Positions 9,671 to 19,229 of a stretch of DNA of 64,000 nucleotides are shown here, in pieces. The notes beneath the pieces were generated by a model, which saw nothing but the letters and a program-made list of their open reading frames with translations, was not told the DNA's origin and made no database searches. The DNA lies in the NCBI GenBank assembly GCA_045541975.1, contig JAZQKB010000037.1:124001-188000 (forward strand). Reading direction: 5' to 3'. Both the position numbers and the translations under genes were made by a program. This DNA is from SIG452 sp045541975. Lineage in GTDB: Bacteria > Bacillota > Clostridia > UMGS1840. Each line of letters starts with the position of its first letter. The stretch's first letter is position 1.

Positions 9671-10621
9671 ATGAATGAAAAACTGATTGTATCCACTTCA
9701 CCGCACATCCAAACCAATTTTGGCATTGGAAAAATTATGGGGAATGTGCTGATTGCTTTGTTGCCTGCAGTTGTAGCAGCAACTTGGATTTTTGGCATCA
9801 GAGCCTTGGTGTTGATTGCTATTTCCGTGTGCTCTGCTGTGTTGTTTGAGCATTTATGGTGTATTCTTTTTCAAAAACAAACCACTATTTTTGACGGTAG
9901 TGCTGCCATTACCGGTATGCTTCTGGCATTGACTTTGCCGGTTGGTGTTCCTTGGTATATCCCCGTTGTGGGAAGCTTATTTGCCATCATTGTGGCAAAG
10001 TGTTTGTTTGGCGGACTTGGTAATAATTTTATCAATCCTGCTTTAGCAGGCCGTGCTTTCTTGTTAGCTTCTTATTCTTTGCCTATGACAACCTGGGCAA
10101 AACCCTTCTATTACCAGATTGGATCTGTGGATGCCGTAACCGGTGCCACTCCGTTAAAACTGGCAAAAGCCGGTGAACCGATTTCTTTAACCTACCAGGA
10201 TATGCTCATCGGTAACATGGGCGGTTCTATGGGTGAAGTTTGTGCCATCGCTTTGATTATCGGATTCATCTATCTTTGCGCAAGAAAAATTATAAAACCC
10301 CATGCAACCATCTCTTATGTTGCAACAGTTGCTTTGTTAGGCTGGTTCTTTGGTTATCAAGGATTGATGACAGGGGATCCTGTTGCTTCCGTATTAACCG
10401 GTGGCGTATTATTGGGTGCTATCTTTATGATTACCGATTATACCACTTCTCCCACTACGGGACTTGGCAATGTAATTGCCGGTATTTTAGCAGGCGCTCT
10501 AACCATTTTTATCCGTGTGAAAGGCGGCTATCCGGAAGGTGTTTGCTATTCCATTTTATTTGTCAATATTTTGGCTCCTCAGATTGATAAATTAATTCTT
10601 CCCAAAAAATACGGTGCGTAA
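9671..10621 (+). CDS. rnfD: Electron transport complex subunit RnfD
   Basis: Integral membrane subunit of the Rnf complex, with many hydrophobic segments and the conserved FMN-attachment region DAVTGATPLK, where the Thr of S/TGAT carries covalent flavin. The ATG at 9671 is preferred over the upstream in-frame GTG at 9662 because GGGTGA ends 5 bp before it and the GTG would overlap that ribosome-binding site. The product is 316 aa, normal for the family. It overlaps the rnfG leader by context only: its stop lies just before the GGAGG of rnfG. Confidence 0.95.
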   Translation: MNEKLIVSTSPHIQTNFGIGKIMGNVLIALLPAVVAATWIFGIRALVLIAISVCSAVLFEHLWCILFQKQTTIFDGSAAITGMLLALTLPVGVPWYIPVVGSLFAIIVAKCLFGGLGNNFINPALAGRAFLLASYSLPMTTWAKPFYYQIGSVDAVTGATPLKLAKAGEPISLTYQDMLIGNMGGSMGEVCAIALIIGFIYLCARKIIKPHATISYVATVALLGWFFGYQGLMTGDPVASVLTGGVLLGAIFMITDYTTSPTTGLGNVIAGILAGALTIFIRVKGGYPEGVCYSILFVNILAPQIDKLILPKKYGA

Positions 10622-10637
10622 AGGAGGCATGTTGCAA

Positions 10638-11174
10638 ATGAAAAAACAAGATAACATCATCGTTTTGGCAATAAAACTGTTTGCAATATGCTTGGTGATT
10701 GCACTTGGTTTATCGGCACTAAACTATGTCACTGCACCGATTATTGCAGAACTGACGGAAACCAAAAAAGCAGAAGCAATGCAGTCCGTTTTGCCGGATT
10801 GTGAACTGGAAAAGCACAGTGATTCTGTGTATATTGGAAAAGAAAACGGTGAAATCAAAGGGTATGCCGTGAATGTCATCACCAAAGAAGGTTACGGCGG
10901 TGACATTGAGTTGATTGTGGGGTTTGACGCTGATTTTAATATCACCGGTGTGGAATACATTTCCATGTCGGAAACACCGGGACTTGGTACCCGTGCCAAG
11001 GAAGAACCCTTTGCATCTCAGTTTAACGGCAAGCCTGCAAGAGAATTTTCTGACATTCAGGCAATTACCGGTGCCACCGTTACCTCAAAAGCTGTAAACG
11101 GTGCAATTAATCAGGCTTCGGATTTAGCAAAAGAAGCAAAAGAAGCAAAAGAAGCAGGGGAGGTAACAGAATAA
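10638..11174 (+). CDS. rnfG: Electron transport complex subunit RnfG
   Basis: Flavoprotein subunit facing outward, anchored by one N-terminal membrane helix (about residues 10-30). The covalent FMN motif ITGATVTS is near the C-terminus. Among three in-frame ATGs (10614, 10629, 10638), the last is chosen because the GGAGG at 10623-10627 lies 10 bp before it; the first lies upstream of the Shine-Dalgarno and the second is 1 bp from it. The C-terminus has a short direct repeat, AKEAKEAKEAGE, probably surface-exposed. The stop overlaps the start of rnfE by one base. Confidence 0.94.
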   Translation: MKKQDNIIVLAIKLFAICLVIALGLSALNYVTAPIIAELTETKKAEAMQSVLPDCELEKHSDSVYIGKENGEIKGYAVNVITKEGYGGDIELIVGFDADFNITGVEYISMSETPGLGTRAKEEPFASQFNGKPAREFSDIQAITGATVTSKAVNGAINQASDLAKEAKEAKEAGEVTE

Positions 11175-11770
11175 TGAAAGCGTTTTTTAAGAAAATGTTT
11201 CAGGAAAACCCTGTGTTTGTATTGCTGCTTGGCATGTGTCCTACTTTAGGTACCTCCACCTCCGTAATTAACGGATTGGGAATGGGCTTATCTGCCACTT
11301 TGGTTCTGATTTGCTCCAATTTCTTTATTTCTGTTTTAAGAAAATTTATTCCCGATAAAATCAGAATTGCGTCTTATATTGTAATTATTGCAGGTTTTGT
11401 AACTGCTGTAGAAATGGCATTAAAAGCATATTTACCGGATATTTCCGCATCGCTTGGTGTGTTTATTCCGTTGATTGTGGTAAACTGTATCATTTTGGCA
11501 AGAGCGGAAAGCTTTGCTTCTAAAAACACCCCCGGTAAGTCTGCGATGGACGGACTTTGCATGGGACTTGGCTTTACGGTAGCTCTGGTGATTTTGTCGG
11601 CAATCCGTGAATTGTTAGGAAACGGTTCCTTGGCAGGAATTTCCATCTTTGGAGCAAATTATCCCAAAGCGATTATGATGATTCTGCCACCGGGTGGATT
11701 TATCGTGTTGGGTGTTGTGTTAGGTGTGATTCAAGCAATGAGAACGAAGGGAGGCACCAAAAATGGTTGA
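11174..11770 (+). CDS. rnfE: Electron transport complex subunit RnfE
   Basis: Polytopic membrane subunit of the Rnf complex, 198 aa, with the family opening FKKMFQENPVFVLLLGMCPTL and about six hydrophobic segments. RnfE and RnfA are paralogous and interlock in the membrane as part of the ion path, each contributing Cys ligands to a membrane Fe-S centre; the N-terminal Cys of LGMCPTLGTS is visible. Start and stop overlap the neighbouring rnf genes (shared base with rnfG, 8 bp with rnfA), which indicates translational coupling. Confidence 0.95.
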   Translation: MKAFFKKMFQENPVFVLLLGMCPTLGTSTSVINGLGMGLSATLVLICSNFFISVLRKFIPDKIRIASYIVIIAGFVTAVEMALKAYLPDISASLGVFIPLIVVNCIILARAESFASKNTPGKSAMDGLCMGLGFTVALVILSAIRELLGNGSLAGISIFGANYPKAIMMILPPGGFIVLGVVLGVIQAMRTKGGTKNG

Positions 11771-12350
11771 TGTTGGCAAGCTGTTTTCGATTTTAATTAC
11801 CACGCTTTTGGTGGAGAACTTTGTTTTAGTAAAATTTTTGGGATGCTGTCCCTTTTTAGGCGTATCCAAAAAAACCAGCACCGCTTTAGCTATGGGGATG
11901 GCGGTTACCTTTGTTATGGCGCTTGCCAGTGCGATGACATGGTTGGTAAACACTTACATTTTAATTCCTTTTGAATTAGAATATTTGCAGACGATTGCAT
12001 TTATCCTTGTGATTGCAGCGTTGGTTCAGATTGTGGAAATGGCAATTATGAAGTTAAGTCCTCCGCTGTATGCATCCTTGGGGATTTACCTGCCGTTAAT
12101 TACCACCAACTGTGCAGTGCTGGGTGTTGCAATTTTAAATGTTCAGAAAAACTACGGTTTTTTAGAAAGTCTGGTATCCGGGATTGCAGCAGCATTAAGC
12201 TTTACCTTGGCGATTTGGCTGTTTGCCGGAGTTAGAGAACGCCTAGAAAACTCCAATATTCCTTCCTTTATGAAAGGAATGCCGATTGCTTTGGTATCCG
12301 CAGGATTGATTGCAATGGCGTTTTTAGGATTTGCAGGTATGAAACTGTAG
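11763..12350 (+). CDS. rnfA: Electron transport complex subunit RnfA
   Basis: Polytopic membrane subunit, 195 aa, paralogue of RnfE in inverted topology. Signatures: LLVENFVLVKFLGCCPFLGVSKK near the N-terminus in family form (with the Cys pair expected to bind the membrane-embedded cluster), YLPLITTNCAVLG in the middle, and FAGVRERLE near the C-terminus. It overlaps rnfE by 8 bp and is followed 17 bp later by rnfB. Confidence 0.95.
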   Translation: MVDVGKLFSILITTLLVENFVLVKFLGCCPFLGVSKKTSTALAMGMAVTFVMALASAMTWLVNTYILIPFELEYLQTIAFILVIAALVQIVEMAIMKLSPPLYASLGIYLPLITTNCAVLGVAILNVQKNYGFLESLVSGIAAALSFTLAIWLFAGVRERLENSNIPSFMKGMPIALVSAGLIAMAFLGFAGMKL

Positions 12351-12367
12351 ACGAAAGGAAATAGATT

Positions 12368-13165
12368 ATGACAAATATTTTAAATGCAACCATTGCAATT
12401 TCGGCTATGGGCCTGATTTTTGGCGCATTGCTCGGGTTGGCTGCCAAGCTTTTTCATGTGGAACAAGATGAAAAACTACCGCTCATTACTGAAGCACTTC
12501 CCGGTGCAAACTGTGGCGGATGCGGTTATGCGGGATGTTCGCAGTGTGCAGCTGCCATTCTTTCGGGTGAAGCTAAGACAAATGTTTGTCCGGTTGGTGG
12601 AAAAACCACAGCAGATGCAATCTCCAAAATTTTAGGAGTCGCAGCAGAAGGCTTTGAGAAAAAAGCTGCCTTTGTCCGTTGTGAAGGTTGTACCGACGTT
12701 GCAGAAACCAAATTCCAGTATGACGGCATTTTAGACTGTGCGTCTGCTGCTCGTATGATTGGAGGAGGCTATAAGGCTTGCAGTAACGGTTGCTTAGGAC
12801 TTGGCTCCTGCGTGAAAGTTTGTAATTTTGGAGCAATCAGTATTAAAAACGGAATTGCTGTGGTAGATTTCCAGAAATGTACCGCTTGCGGACAGTGTGT
12901 TAAGGCCTGCCCCAAACAGCTCATTACCATTATTTCAGAAAAAGATAAATATGTGGTAAAATGCAGAAACACCGATAAGGGTGCTTTGGTAAGAGCTGAA
13001 TGTAAAGCCGGCTGTATCGGTTGTTCTTTGTGCGAAAAGAACTGTCCCAATGAGGCGGTGAAAGTGGATCATTATCTGGCAACCGTTGACCCCGAAAAAT
13101 GTATTGGTTGCGGGATCTGTTTAGAAAAATGTCCCAAGAAAATTATTAAAAAAGTGACGTTATAA
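12368..13165 (+). CDS. rnfB: Electron transport complex subunit RnfB
   Basis: Ferredoxin-interacting, multi-cluster subunit that takes electrons into the Rnf complex. One N-terminal membrane helix (residues 5-27) is followed by the four-Cys motif CGGCGYAGCSQC and then several ferredoxin motifs: CTACGQCVKACP, CIGCSLCEKNCP and CIGCGICLEKCP. The 265-aa length is usual for clostridial RnfB. ATG follows GAAAGGAAATAGATT. Last gene of the operon; no clear terminator lies before rlmN, so read-through is possible. Confidence 0.95.
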   Translation: MTNILNATIAISAMGLIFGALLGLAAKLFHVEQDEKLPLITEALPGANCGGCGYAGCSQCAAAILSGEAKTNVCPVGGKTTADAISKILGVAAEGFEKKAAFVRCEGCTDVAETKFQYDGILDCASAARMIGGGYKACSNGCLGLGSCVKVCNFGAISIKNGIAVVDFQKCTACGQCVKACPKQLITIISEKDKYVVKCRNTDKGALVRAECKAGCIGCSLCEKNCPNEAVKVDHYLATVDPEKCIGCGICLEKCPKKIIKKVTL

Positions 13166-13201
13166 GAAAGATTATAAAAGGAAGGAATTTTCGATTCTTC
13201 T

Positions 13202-14242
13202 ATGAAACAAAATATCAAGAATTTGCTTTTTTCAGAATTAGAAGAATATTTTTTAAAAAAATACCACCAGAAGTTTCGAGCTAAACAGGTTTTTAAATGG
13301 CTCTCTCTGGGGGTTACTTCCTTTGAAGAAATGACGGATATATCCAAGAAAATGGCGGCGGAGCTTTCAGAAGATTTTTATATTTCCAATCTGAAAGTGG
13401 TAAAAAAAGAGGTTTCAAAAGACGGCACCGTTAAATTTCTATACGAACTGGAAGACGGCAACACTATTGAAAGTGTGTTAATGGATTATAAACACGGGTA
13501 TAGCATCTGTATTTCTACCCAGGTAGGATGCAATATGGGGTGTACCTTCTGTGCCTCCACCGTGGGCGGTAAGGTGCGGGATCTGGAGGCAGGCGAAATT
13601 TTAGACCAGGTTCTTTTTACCGCAAAAGGAGAGGGAAAACGGATTTCCAATATCGTGTTAATGGGAATCGGCGAGCCTCTTGATAATTATGAGAATGTGC
13701 TTCGCTTTTTAAAAAATGTGAATGACGAGCATGGCATCAATATCGGTTATCGGCACATTTCTTTGTCCACTTGCGGATTGGTCGACGGAATTAACCGTCT
13801 GGCAGAGGAGAATATTCCCTTGACCTTGTCAATTTCTCTTCATGCCCCAAACGACAGCATCAGAAATCAAACCATGCCGGTTTCCCGCCGTTATCCATAT
13901 GGTGAACTTTTAAAATCTGTCAAAGCTTATGTGAAAAAAACAGGAAGACGTGTTTCCTTTGAATATACGTTGATTAAAGATGTGAATGATAAGCCCGAAC
14001 ATGCAAAAGAACTGATTATGCATTTAAAAGGGATGCTATGCCATGTGAATCTGATTCCGGTAAATCCGGCACGAGGCAGTATGTCTCCCTCGGAAAAGAA
14101 CAGGATTTTGCAGTTTCAGCAAATGCTGATAGCTGGTGGCTTAAATGCCACGGTAAGACGGACCTTAGGTACCGATATTAACGCTGCCTGCGGTCAGTTA
14201 AGACGGGCAGAGACCCAGCGAAAGGAAGGTGAGTTACAGTGA
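13202..14242 (+). CDS. rlmN: Dual-specificity 23S rRNA/tRNA methyltransferase (C2/m2A)
   Basis: Radical SAM enzyme that methylates C2 of A2503 in 23S rRNA and A37 in some tRNAs. It has the N-terminal helical region (KFRAKQVFKWL), the radical SAM cluster motif CNMGCTFC near residue 113, GIGEPLDNYEN, and the C-terminal Cys in the NAACGQL context that forms the protein-methyl intermediate. Length 346 aa is standard. The GGAAGGA lies about 14 bp from the ATG, longer than usual spacing, but no better start is visible. It begins a block syntenic with Bacillus yloN-prpC-prkC-cpgA-rpe-yloS-spoVM. Confidence 0.96.
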   Translation: MKQNIKNLLFSELEEYFLKKYHQKFRAKQVFKWLSLGVTSFEEMTDISKKMAAELSEDFYISNLKVVKKEVSKDGTVKFLYELEDGNTIESVLMDYKHGYSICISTQVGCNMGCTFCASTVGGKVRDLEAGEILDQVLFTAKGEGKRISNIVLMGIGEPLDNYENVLRFLKNVNDEHGINIGYRHISLSTCGLVDGINRLAEENIPLTLSISLHAPNDSIRNQTMPVSRRYPYGELLKSVKAYVKKTGRRVSFEYTLIKDVNDKPEHAKELIMHLKGMLCHVNLIPVNPARGSMSPSEKNRILQFQQMLIAGGLNATVRRTLGTDINAACGQLRRAETQRKEGELQ

Positions 14243-14943
14243 TACACGGTATGACAGACGTTGGAAAAAAACGTGAATTGAATGAAGACAGTTTTTATTT
14301 TGAATCCGGTAAAAAAGGATTTATGATGATTGTTTCAGATGGAATGGGCGGTCACAATGCAGGTGAAATTGCCAGTGATATGGCGGTGAAAGCAATTTCG
14401 GAATATGCAAAAAAGCATGATATTTTTCTTGATCCGGAAGTTTCGCTGCGTCAGGCAGTATCTTATGCTAATAAAAAAATCTATACGGCAGCCTGCAAAA
14501 AGGCATCTCTTCGGGGAATGGGAGCAACATTGGTTGTAGCAGTTGGAACTTCCAAAAAAATGTGTATTGCCAATGTTGGAGATTCCAGAGCTTACCTGAT
14601 TTCCAAAGAGAAAATTCAGCAAGTCACAAAAGATCATTCCTATGTGTATGAATTACAAAAAAACGGAGTTATCACTCCTGAGGAAGCAAAAATTCATCCT
14701 CGCAGAAATGAAATTCTAAAGGCACTTGGCATTGCACCTGAGGTTTATCCGGATATTTTCTTTCTGGACACAGAGAAAACAGACAAGCTTCTCTTGTGCA
14801 CTGATGGGCTTACCGGCCATGTTTCAGATGAAGAAATCCATGCCATTGTCAATCGCTACAGCCGCAGGGCTGCAGTGGAATCATTAATTAAACTTGCGAA
14901 TGATTATGGCGGTTCAGACAATATCACAGTTGTGCTTCGGTAA
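14239..14943 (+). CDS. prpC: PP2C-type serine/threonine phosphatase (Stp/PrpC)
   Basis: Dephosphorylates targets of the neighbouring PASTA kinase. The 234-aa protein shows the PP2C metal-binding motifs: GKKRELNEDSF, IVSDGMGGHNAG, GMGATLVVAV, NVGDSRAYL, LCTDGLTGHVSD and the closing GGSDNITVV. It starts at a GTG that overlaps the rlmN stop (GTGA), so the two are translationally coupled. The kinase follows 36 bp later. Confidence 0.95.
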   Translation: MIHGMTDVGKKRELNEDSFYFESGKKGFMMIVSDGMGGHNAGEIASDMAVKAISEYAKKHDIFLDPEVSLRQAVSYANKKIYTAACKKASLRGMGATLVVAVGTSKKMCIANVGDSRAYLISKEKIQQVTKDHSYVYELQKNGVITPEEAKIHPRRNEILKALGIAPEVYPDIFFLDTEKTDKLLLCTDGLTGHVSDEEIHAIVNRYSRRAAVESLIKLANDYGGSDNITVVLR

Positions 14944-14979
14944 TACGGATCAGAAATCAAAATAAGGAGATATTTTATT

Positions 14980-16971
14980 ATGATTGGAAAAATTCTGGGC
15001 GGACGATATGAGCTTTTGGAATTAATCGGTGTAGGGGGAATGTCCCGGGTATATAAGGCAAAATGCAATCTCTTAAACCGTTATGTTGCTGTTAAAATTT
15101 TAAAAGAAGAATATAACGAAGATAAAGAATTTATCAAACGTTTTTATATTGAATCACAGGCGGCTGCATCTTTGTCCAGTCCGCATATTGTGTCTATTTA
15201 TGATGTGGGGGATGAAGAAAACCTTCATTACATTGTAATGGAATATGTGGAAGGTGTTACCTTAAAAGACGTGATCAAAGAGAACGGCGTGTTAGCGTGG
15301 AATGTGGCATTGAACTTTTCTATGCAGATTCTTGCGGCTTTAGAATGTGCTCACAAGAATGGAATTGTGCATCGGGATATTAAGCCACATAATATGATTG
15401 TTACCGAAGACGGTGTGTTAAAGGTGACCGACTTTGGAATTGCCAGAGCCGTTAATAGCAACGAAACTAAGAAGATTGATACCGACGTAATCGGTTCTGT
15501 GCATTATATTTCACCCGAACAGGCAAAAGGCATTATGATTGATGCCAGATGTGATTTGTATTCTTTGGGTGTTGTGATGTATGAAATGCTCACCGGAAAG
15601 TTGCCTTATGACGGCGAAAATCCTGTGTCTGTTGCTTTAATGCACATCAGTTCAGAACCCATTTCTATTAAAGAACTGAATTTGTCTGTTCCCAATGAAT
15701 TGGTTCGGATTGTAACCAAGTCTATGCAACGGGATGTTTTAAACCGTTACCAGAATGCCAGAGAAATGACAGGCGATCTGATGGAATTTAAAAAGGTGGA
15801 AAACCTCACCACCAAGGAAAATGAAGATGCCGTTGCTGCAGAAATTATAGCACTGGTCAAAAATGCTAAGCAAGATGAAATTCCTGCTGAAGTGATTCCG
15901 ACACAAACAGTCGAACGCTCTGAAATGGAGCAAAAGGAAGTTGAAATTCCCGTTCGTATTGCTAAAAAGAAAGCTCAAATTAATGCAAAGCAAGAAAAAA
16001 TTGCGATGTGGTCAGCTATTGGGTTATCCACCGCAATTGTAATTGCAATCGTATTTGTGATTTTAAAAATTCTGTTCCCCGGCTTTAATTTTGCATCAGT
16101 TTCTCAATCAAAAGAATACTTATTACCCAATGTTGTTGGACAGCATATTGATGCTGTGCGTCCGAAATTAGAAGCACAGGGATTAACCGTTATTGTAAAC
16201 GAAGTGGAAGATGATTCCGAATCAGAAGGTATCATTTTACGACAGAAACCCAGTGGCAATATTCATGTGAAAGTGAGTAAAACCCAGGTTGAGTTGGATG
16301 TGGTTGCTTCCGACAGTGATAGCAATGAAAAAATTGAAGTGCCTGATGTTACAGATAAAGAATACCGTCAGGCAAAACAGGAATTGGAAAAAGCAGGATT
16401 TAAAGTTCGTATTATTGAAGAAGAGTCCGAAGAATCCGAAAAAGGCTATGTAATCCGTCAGAATCCCAGCGCAGAAAAGAAAGTTCCCAAAGGCAGCGAA
16501 GTAGTTCTTTATGTTGCCATTGAAGCGGAGGTGTCTGTGCCTGACTTTGTTGGTATGACTGAAACCGAAGCTACCAAAGCGGCTTCTGAGCTTGATTTAG
16601 TGGTCACATTTGTGGAAAAAGAAGGCACGGATGATGTGGGCAAAATTACCCAGCAATCTCCGCAGAAAGACACCAAAGTAGAACGCGGTTCTTCTGTTCG
16701 TTTAACCATGATTGTGGAAGCTTCTGAACCCAGTGCAACGCCTACTCCCACCCCGGTAGCTTCTTCCAAACAGTCCTTGACCATTGATTTACCGCAGGAC
16801 CGTGACAGTGCTACTGTTGTAATCAAAAGAGACGGCAGTGAAGTTTACCGTCAGACTCATCAGACTTCTGAAAAACGTGTCACCGTTTCGGTAACCGGTA
16901 ACGGTACCCAGAAGATTGAAATTACCATTGACGGACAGTTATTCTTTTCACAGAATGTAAAATTTAATTAA
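14980..16971 (+). CDS. prkC: PASTA-domain serine/threonine kinase
   Basis: Membrane kinase that senses peptidoglycan fragments and controls growth or germination. Residues about 10-270 are a Hanks-type kinase domain: GVGGMSRVYKAK, the Lys in YVAVKILKEE, HRDIKPHNMIV and DFGIARAVNS, then the activation-loop SVHYISPEQAKG. A single membrane helix lies at about 342-370. Outside are three PASTA repeats (about 385-450, 452-518, 520-585) beginning LPNVVGQ, VPDVTDK and VPDFVGM. A Pro/Thr-rich hinge leads to a terminal beta-rich segment of about 75 aa not typical of PASTA and of unknown role. ATG follows AAGGAGA. Confidence 0.96.
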   Translation: MIGKILGGRYELLELIGVGGMSRVYKAKCNLLNRYVAVKILKEEYNEDKEFIKRFYIESQAAASLSSPHIVSIYDVGDEENLHYIVMEYVEGVTLKDVIKENGVLAWNVALNFSMQILAALECAHKNGIVHRDIKPHNMIVTEDGVLKVTDFGIARAVNSNETKKIDTDVIGSVHYISPEQAKGIMIDARCDLYSLGVVMYEMLTGKLPYDGENPVSVALMHISSEPISIKELNLSVPNELVRIVTKSMQRDVLNRYQNAREMTGDLMEFKKVENLTTKENEDAVAAEIIALVKNAKQDEIPAEVIPTQTVERSEMEQKEVEIPVRIAKKKAQINAKQEKIAMWSAIGLSTAIVIAIVFVILKILFPGFNFASVSQSKEYLLPNVVGQHIDAVRPKLEAQGLTVIVNEVEDDSESEGIILRQKPSGNIHVKVSKTQVELDVVASDSDSNEKIEVPDVTDKEYRQAKQELEKAGFKVRIIEEESEESEKGYVIRQNPSAEKKVPKGSEVVLYVAIEAEVSVPDFVGMTETEATKAASELDLVVTFVEKEGTDDVGKITQQSPQKDTKVERGSSVRLTMIVEASEPSATPTPTPVASSKQSLTIDLPQDRDSATVVIKRDGSEVYRQTHQTSEKRVTVSVTGNGTQKIEITIDGQLFFSQNVKFN

Positions 16972-17012
16972 TAACCGAACAATATCGTGTGGAAAAGAGG
17001 TGCAGGTGCAGG

Positions 17013-17876
17013 TTGAAAGGTTTGCTGACAAAGGGAATCGGCGGTTTTTACTATGTGGAAACCGAAAACGGTTGTTACGAATGCAAAGCAAGAGGAATTT
17101 TTCGGAAAAATGAAATCACCCCTACAGTTGGAGATCGGGTGGAAATTTCTGTGGTTTCTGAGGAACAGAAAAAAGGAAGTCTTACAGAAATCTATCCCAG
17201 AAAGAATTTGCTCATTCGTCCCAGTATTGCCAATGTGGACCACTTTATTATTGTAGCACCTGCAAAATCTCCTGATTTTGATACCTTTTTTGTAGACAAA
17301 TTATTGGTATTTTGTGAGTTGTACCAAATTGAGCCATTGCTTGTGATCAATAAAACCGACCTTGAGAAAGGGGAGGAATACGGAGAACTGTATCAAAAAA
17401 TCGGTTATCCTGTGATTTATACCAGCACCTTAAGTGGCGAGGGAATCTCTGAAATAAAGGCAAGTATTTCGGGCGGTATCAACGTGTTTGCAGGTTTTTC
17501 AGGAGCAGGGAAGTCCTCTCTGTTAAACCAACTCATTGACAACGCTGACCTTGCAACCGGAGAAATCAGTAAACTGACTAGAGGACGGCATACTACCCGT
17601 CACTCAGAATTGTTTCAGATTGCACCCGAAACTTATGTGGCGGATACACCCGGTTTTTCCTCTTTGGAAATTGATTTTGCCATTTCCAATCTGGATGAGT
17701 TGTTTCCGGAATTTTTGAATACTGTTTGCCAGTTTAAAGGCTGTTCTCACACCAAAGAAAAAGGGTGTGGAGTGCTGGAGGCGATAGAGAAAGGCGAAAT
17801 TGCTCCCTCCAGATATCAAAGTTATTTACAAATACACGAAAAAATTAAAGATATAAAACCCTGGCATAAAAAGTAG
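17013..17876 (+). CDS. rsgA: Ribosome small-subunit biogenesis GTPase RsgA
   Basis: Circularly permuted GTPase acting late in 30S maturation. Domains: N-terminal OB fold (KGIGGFYYVETENG to RKNLLIRPSIANVD), permuted G domain with NKTD (G4), FSGAGKSSLLNQL (P-loop) and DTPGF (G3), and a C-terminal zinc site, CQFKGCSHTKEKGC. The likely start is TTG 17013, about 10 bp after AGAGGTG; an upstream GTG at 16989 would add 8 residues (MEKRCRCR) that are not family-like. Length 288 aa. It follows prkC closely, as in Bacillus (cpgA). Confidence 0.93.
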   Translation: MKGLLTKGIGGFYYVETENGCYECKARGIFRKNEITPTVGDRVEISVVSEEQKKGSLTEIYPRKNLLIRPSIANVDHFIIVAPAKSPDFDTFFVDKLLVFCELYQIEPLLVINKTDLEKGEEYGELYQKIGYPVIYTSTLSGEGISEIKASISGGINVFAGFSGAGKSSLLNQLIDNADLATGEISKLTRGRHTTRHSELFQIAPETYVADTPGFSSLEIDFAISNLDELFPEFLNTVCQFKGCSHTKEKGCGVLEAIEKGEIAPSRYQSYLQIHEKIKDIKPWHKK

Positions 17877-17891
17877 AAAGGAGCATGGAGA

Positions 17892-18527
17892 ATGATACAG
17901 GTTTCCCCATCGTTATTGGCAGCAGATTTTTCAAAGTTACAAGAAGAAATCAACTCGGTTCAAACAGCAGACTTTTTGCATCTGGATGTGATGGACGGGC
18001 ATTTCGTTCCCAATTTAACTATGGGTCCTTGTGTGATTTCATCCATTCGTCCTCATTCTGATTTACGCTTTGATACCCATCTGATGATTGATAATCCCTT
18101 AAAATATATCGAACCTTTTGCAAAAGCAGGTTCCGATTATATTACTGTACATATGGAGCAACCGGATGATATTTCAGAATGTATTCGCCTGATTAAGAGC
18201 TTTGGCAAAAAGCCGGGTCTTGCAATCAGCCCGGACACTCCTGCTTCGGTTTTATCACCCTATCTGGATGACATCTCCATGATTACCGTGATGTCTGTTT
18301 ATCCCGGCTTTGGCGGACAAAAATTTATTGAATCCACTTATGAAAAAGTGAAAGAAGTGAGCCGTATGATACAGGGAAAACATATTTTACTCTCTGTAGA
18401 CGGGGGTGTGGATTTAACCAATGTTCGTGCTTTAGAGGTATCTGGAGTTACTATGGTGGTTGCCGGAAGCAGTGTGTTTGGCGCCAAAAACCGGGCAGAA
18501 ACCATTCGTTTGCTACAAGGAGAATAA
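17892..18527 (+). CDS. rpe: Ribulose-phosphate 3-epimerase
   Basis: Interconverts ribulose-5-phosphate and xylulose-5-phosphate in the pentose phosphate pathway. The 211-aa TIM barrel has SPSLLAADFSKL at the N-terminus, the metal/catalytic motif HLDVMDGHFVPNLTMG, HLMIDNP, MSVYPGFGGQKFI and SVDGGV followed by VVAGSSVFGA. ATG follows AAAGGAGCATGGAGA. Conserved neighbour of rsgA and thiN. Confidence 0.96.
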   Translation: MIQVSPSLLAADFSKLQEEINSVQTADFLHLDVMDGHFVPNLTMGPCVISSIRPHSDLRFDTHLMIDNPLKYIEPFAKAGSDYITVHMEQPDDISECIRLIKSFGKKPGLAISPDTPASVLSPYLDDISMITVMSVYPGFGGQKFIESTYEKVKEVSRMIQGKHILLSVDGGVDLTNVRALEVSGVTMVVAGSSVFGAKNRAETIRLLQGE

Positions 18528-18531
18528 TGTT

Positions 18532-19155
18532 TTGAATGTGTTAATTATAGCGGCAGGGGAGAATAAGAATCCCAAGCGCCTTTTGGAATATGCCAATGCC
18601 GCAGATTATATTATTTGTGCGGATGCAGGATATGACCATGCAAAAGCAGTAGGGATTGTGCCTGATATTTTAGTGGGTGATTTCGATTCCTTACAGGAAG
18701 AGCCAGCTGATTTTCTACGAAAAGTAAAACTGCCCGTGGAAAAAGACGAAACCGACACTTTATATGCTTTGCGGTTCGCTTTTTCCAAAGGTGCAACCAA
18801 TGTGATTGTGTATGGCGGAATCGGCACTCGTTTTGATCATAGTTATGCCAATATTTGTTTGTTGCAACATGCTATGGTGCGGGATATTACCATGACGGTT
18901 ACCGACGGTGAAACTGAGATTTATCTCACAGATTCCAATCTTACATTAAGCGGCAAAAAGGGGCAAACTGTTTCGGTTTATTCCTTTTCAGATATTTGTG
19001 AGGGCGTTAGCTTGCAAGGGTTTTATTATCCGCTGGAAAATGCCGTTTTAGAAAAATACGATATTATTGGAACCAGTAATATTGTCATAGAAGACGTGGC
19101 GAAAATTACAGTTTCCTCCGGAACATTACTGATTGTTTGTAACCAATCAAACTGA
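18532..19155 (+). CDS. thiN: Thiamine pyrophosphokinase
   Basis: Transfers pyrophosphate from ATP to thiamine. The 207-aa product has the family pattern: ADAGYDHAKAVG, VPDILVGDFDSL, EKDETDTLYAL, GGIGTRFDHSYANI and the beta-rich C-terminal half. Translation most likely begins at TTG 18532, nine bases after AAGGAG and immediately after the rpe stop; an open frame extends upstream but only through rpe. It ends at the base of a strong terminator hairpin. Confidence 0.92.
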   Translation: MNVLIIAAGENKNPKRLLEYANAADYIICADAGYDHAKAVGIVPDILVGDFDSLQEEPADFLRKVKLPVEKDETDTLYALRFAFSKGATNVIVYGGIGTRFDHSYANICLLQHAMVRDITMTVTDGETEIYLTDSNLTLSGKKGQTVSVYSFSDICEGVSLQGFYYPLENAVLEKYDIIGTSNIVIEDVAKITVSSGTLLIVCNQSN

Positions 19156-19201
19156 TACCAATATAATGATAGTAGAACTATTGTTATATTGGTATTTTTT
19201 T
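19156..19201 (+). terminator. Strong rho-independent terminator after thiN
   Basis: A 39-nt perfect hairpin counting two G-U pairs: an 18-nt arm from 19156 pairs with the arm ending at 19194 around an AGA loop, followed by seven T (19195-19201). It starts on the base after the thiN stop codon and should end the rlmN-to-thiN transcript. Confidence 0.9.
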
Positions 19202-19229
19202 ATGAGAAAGAGGATGGAGGTGCCATCGG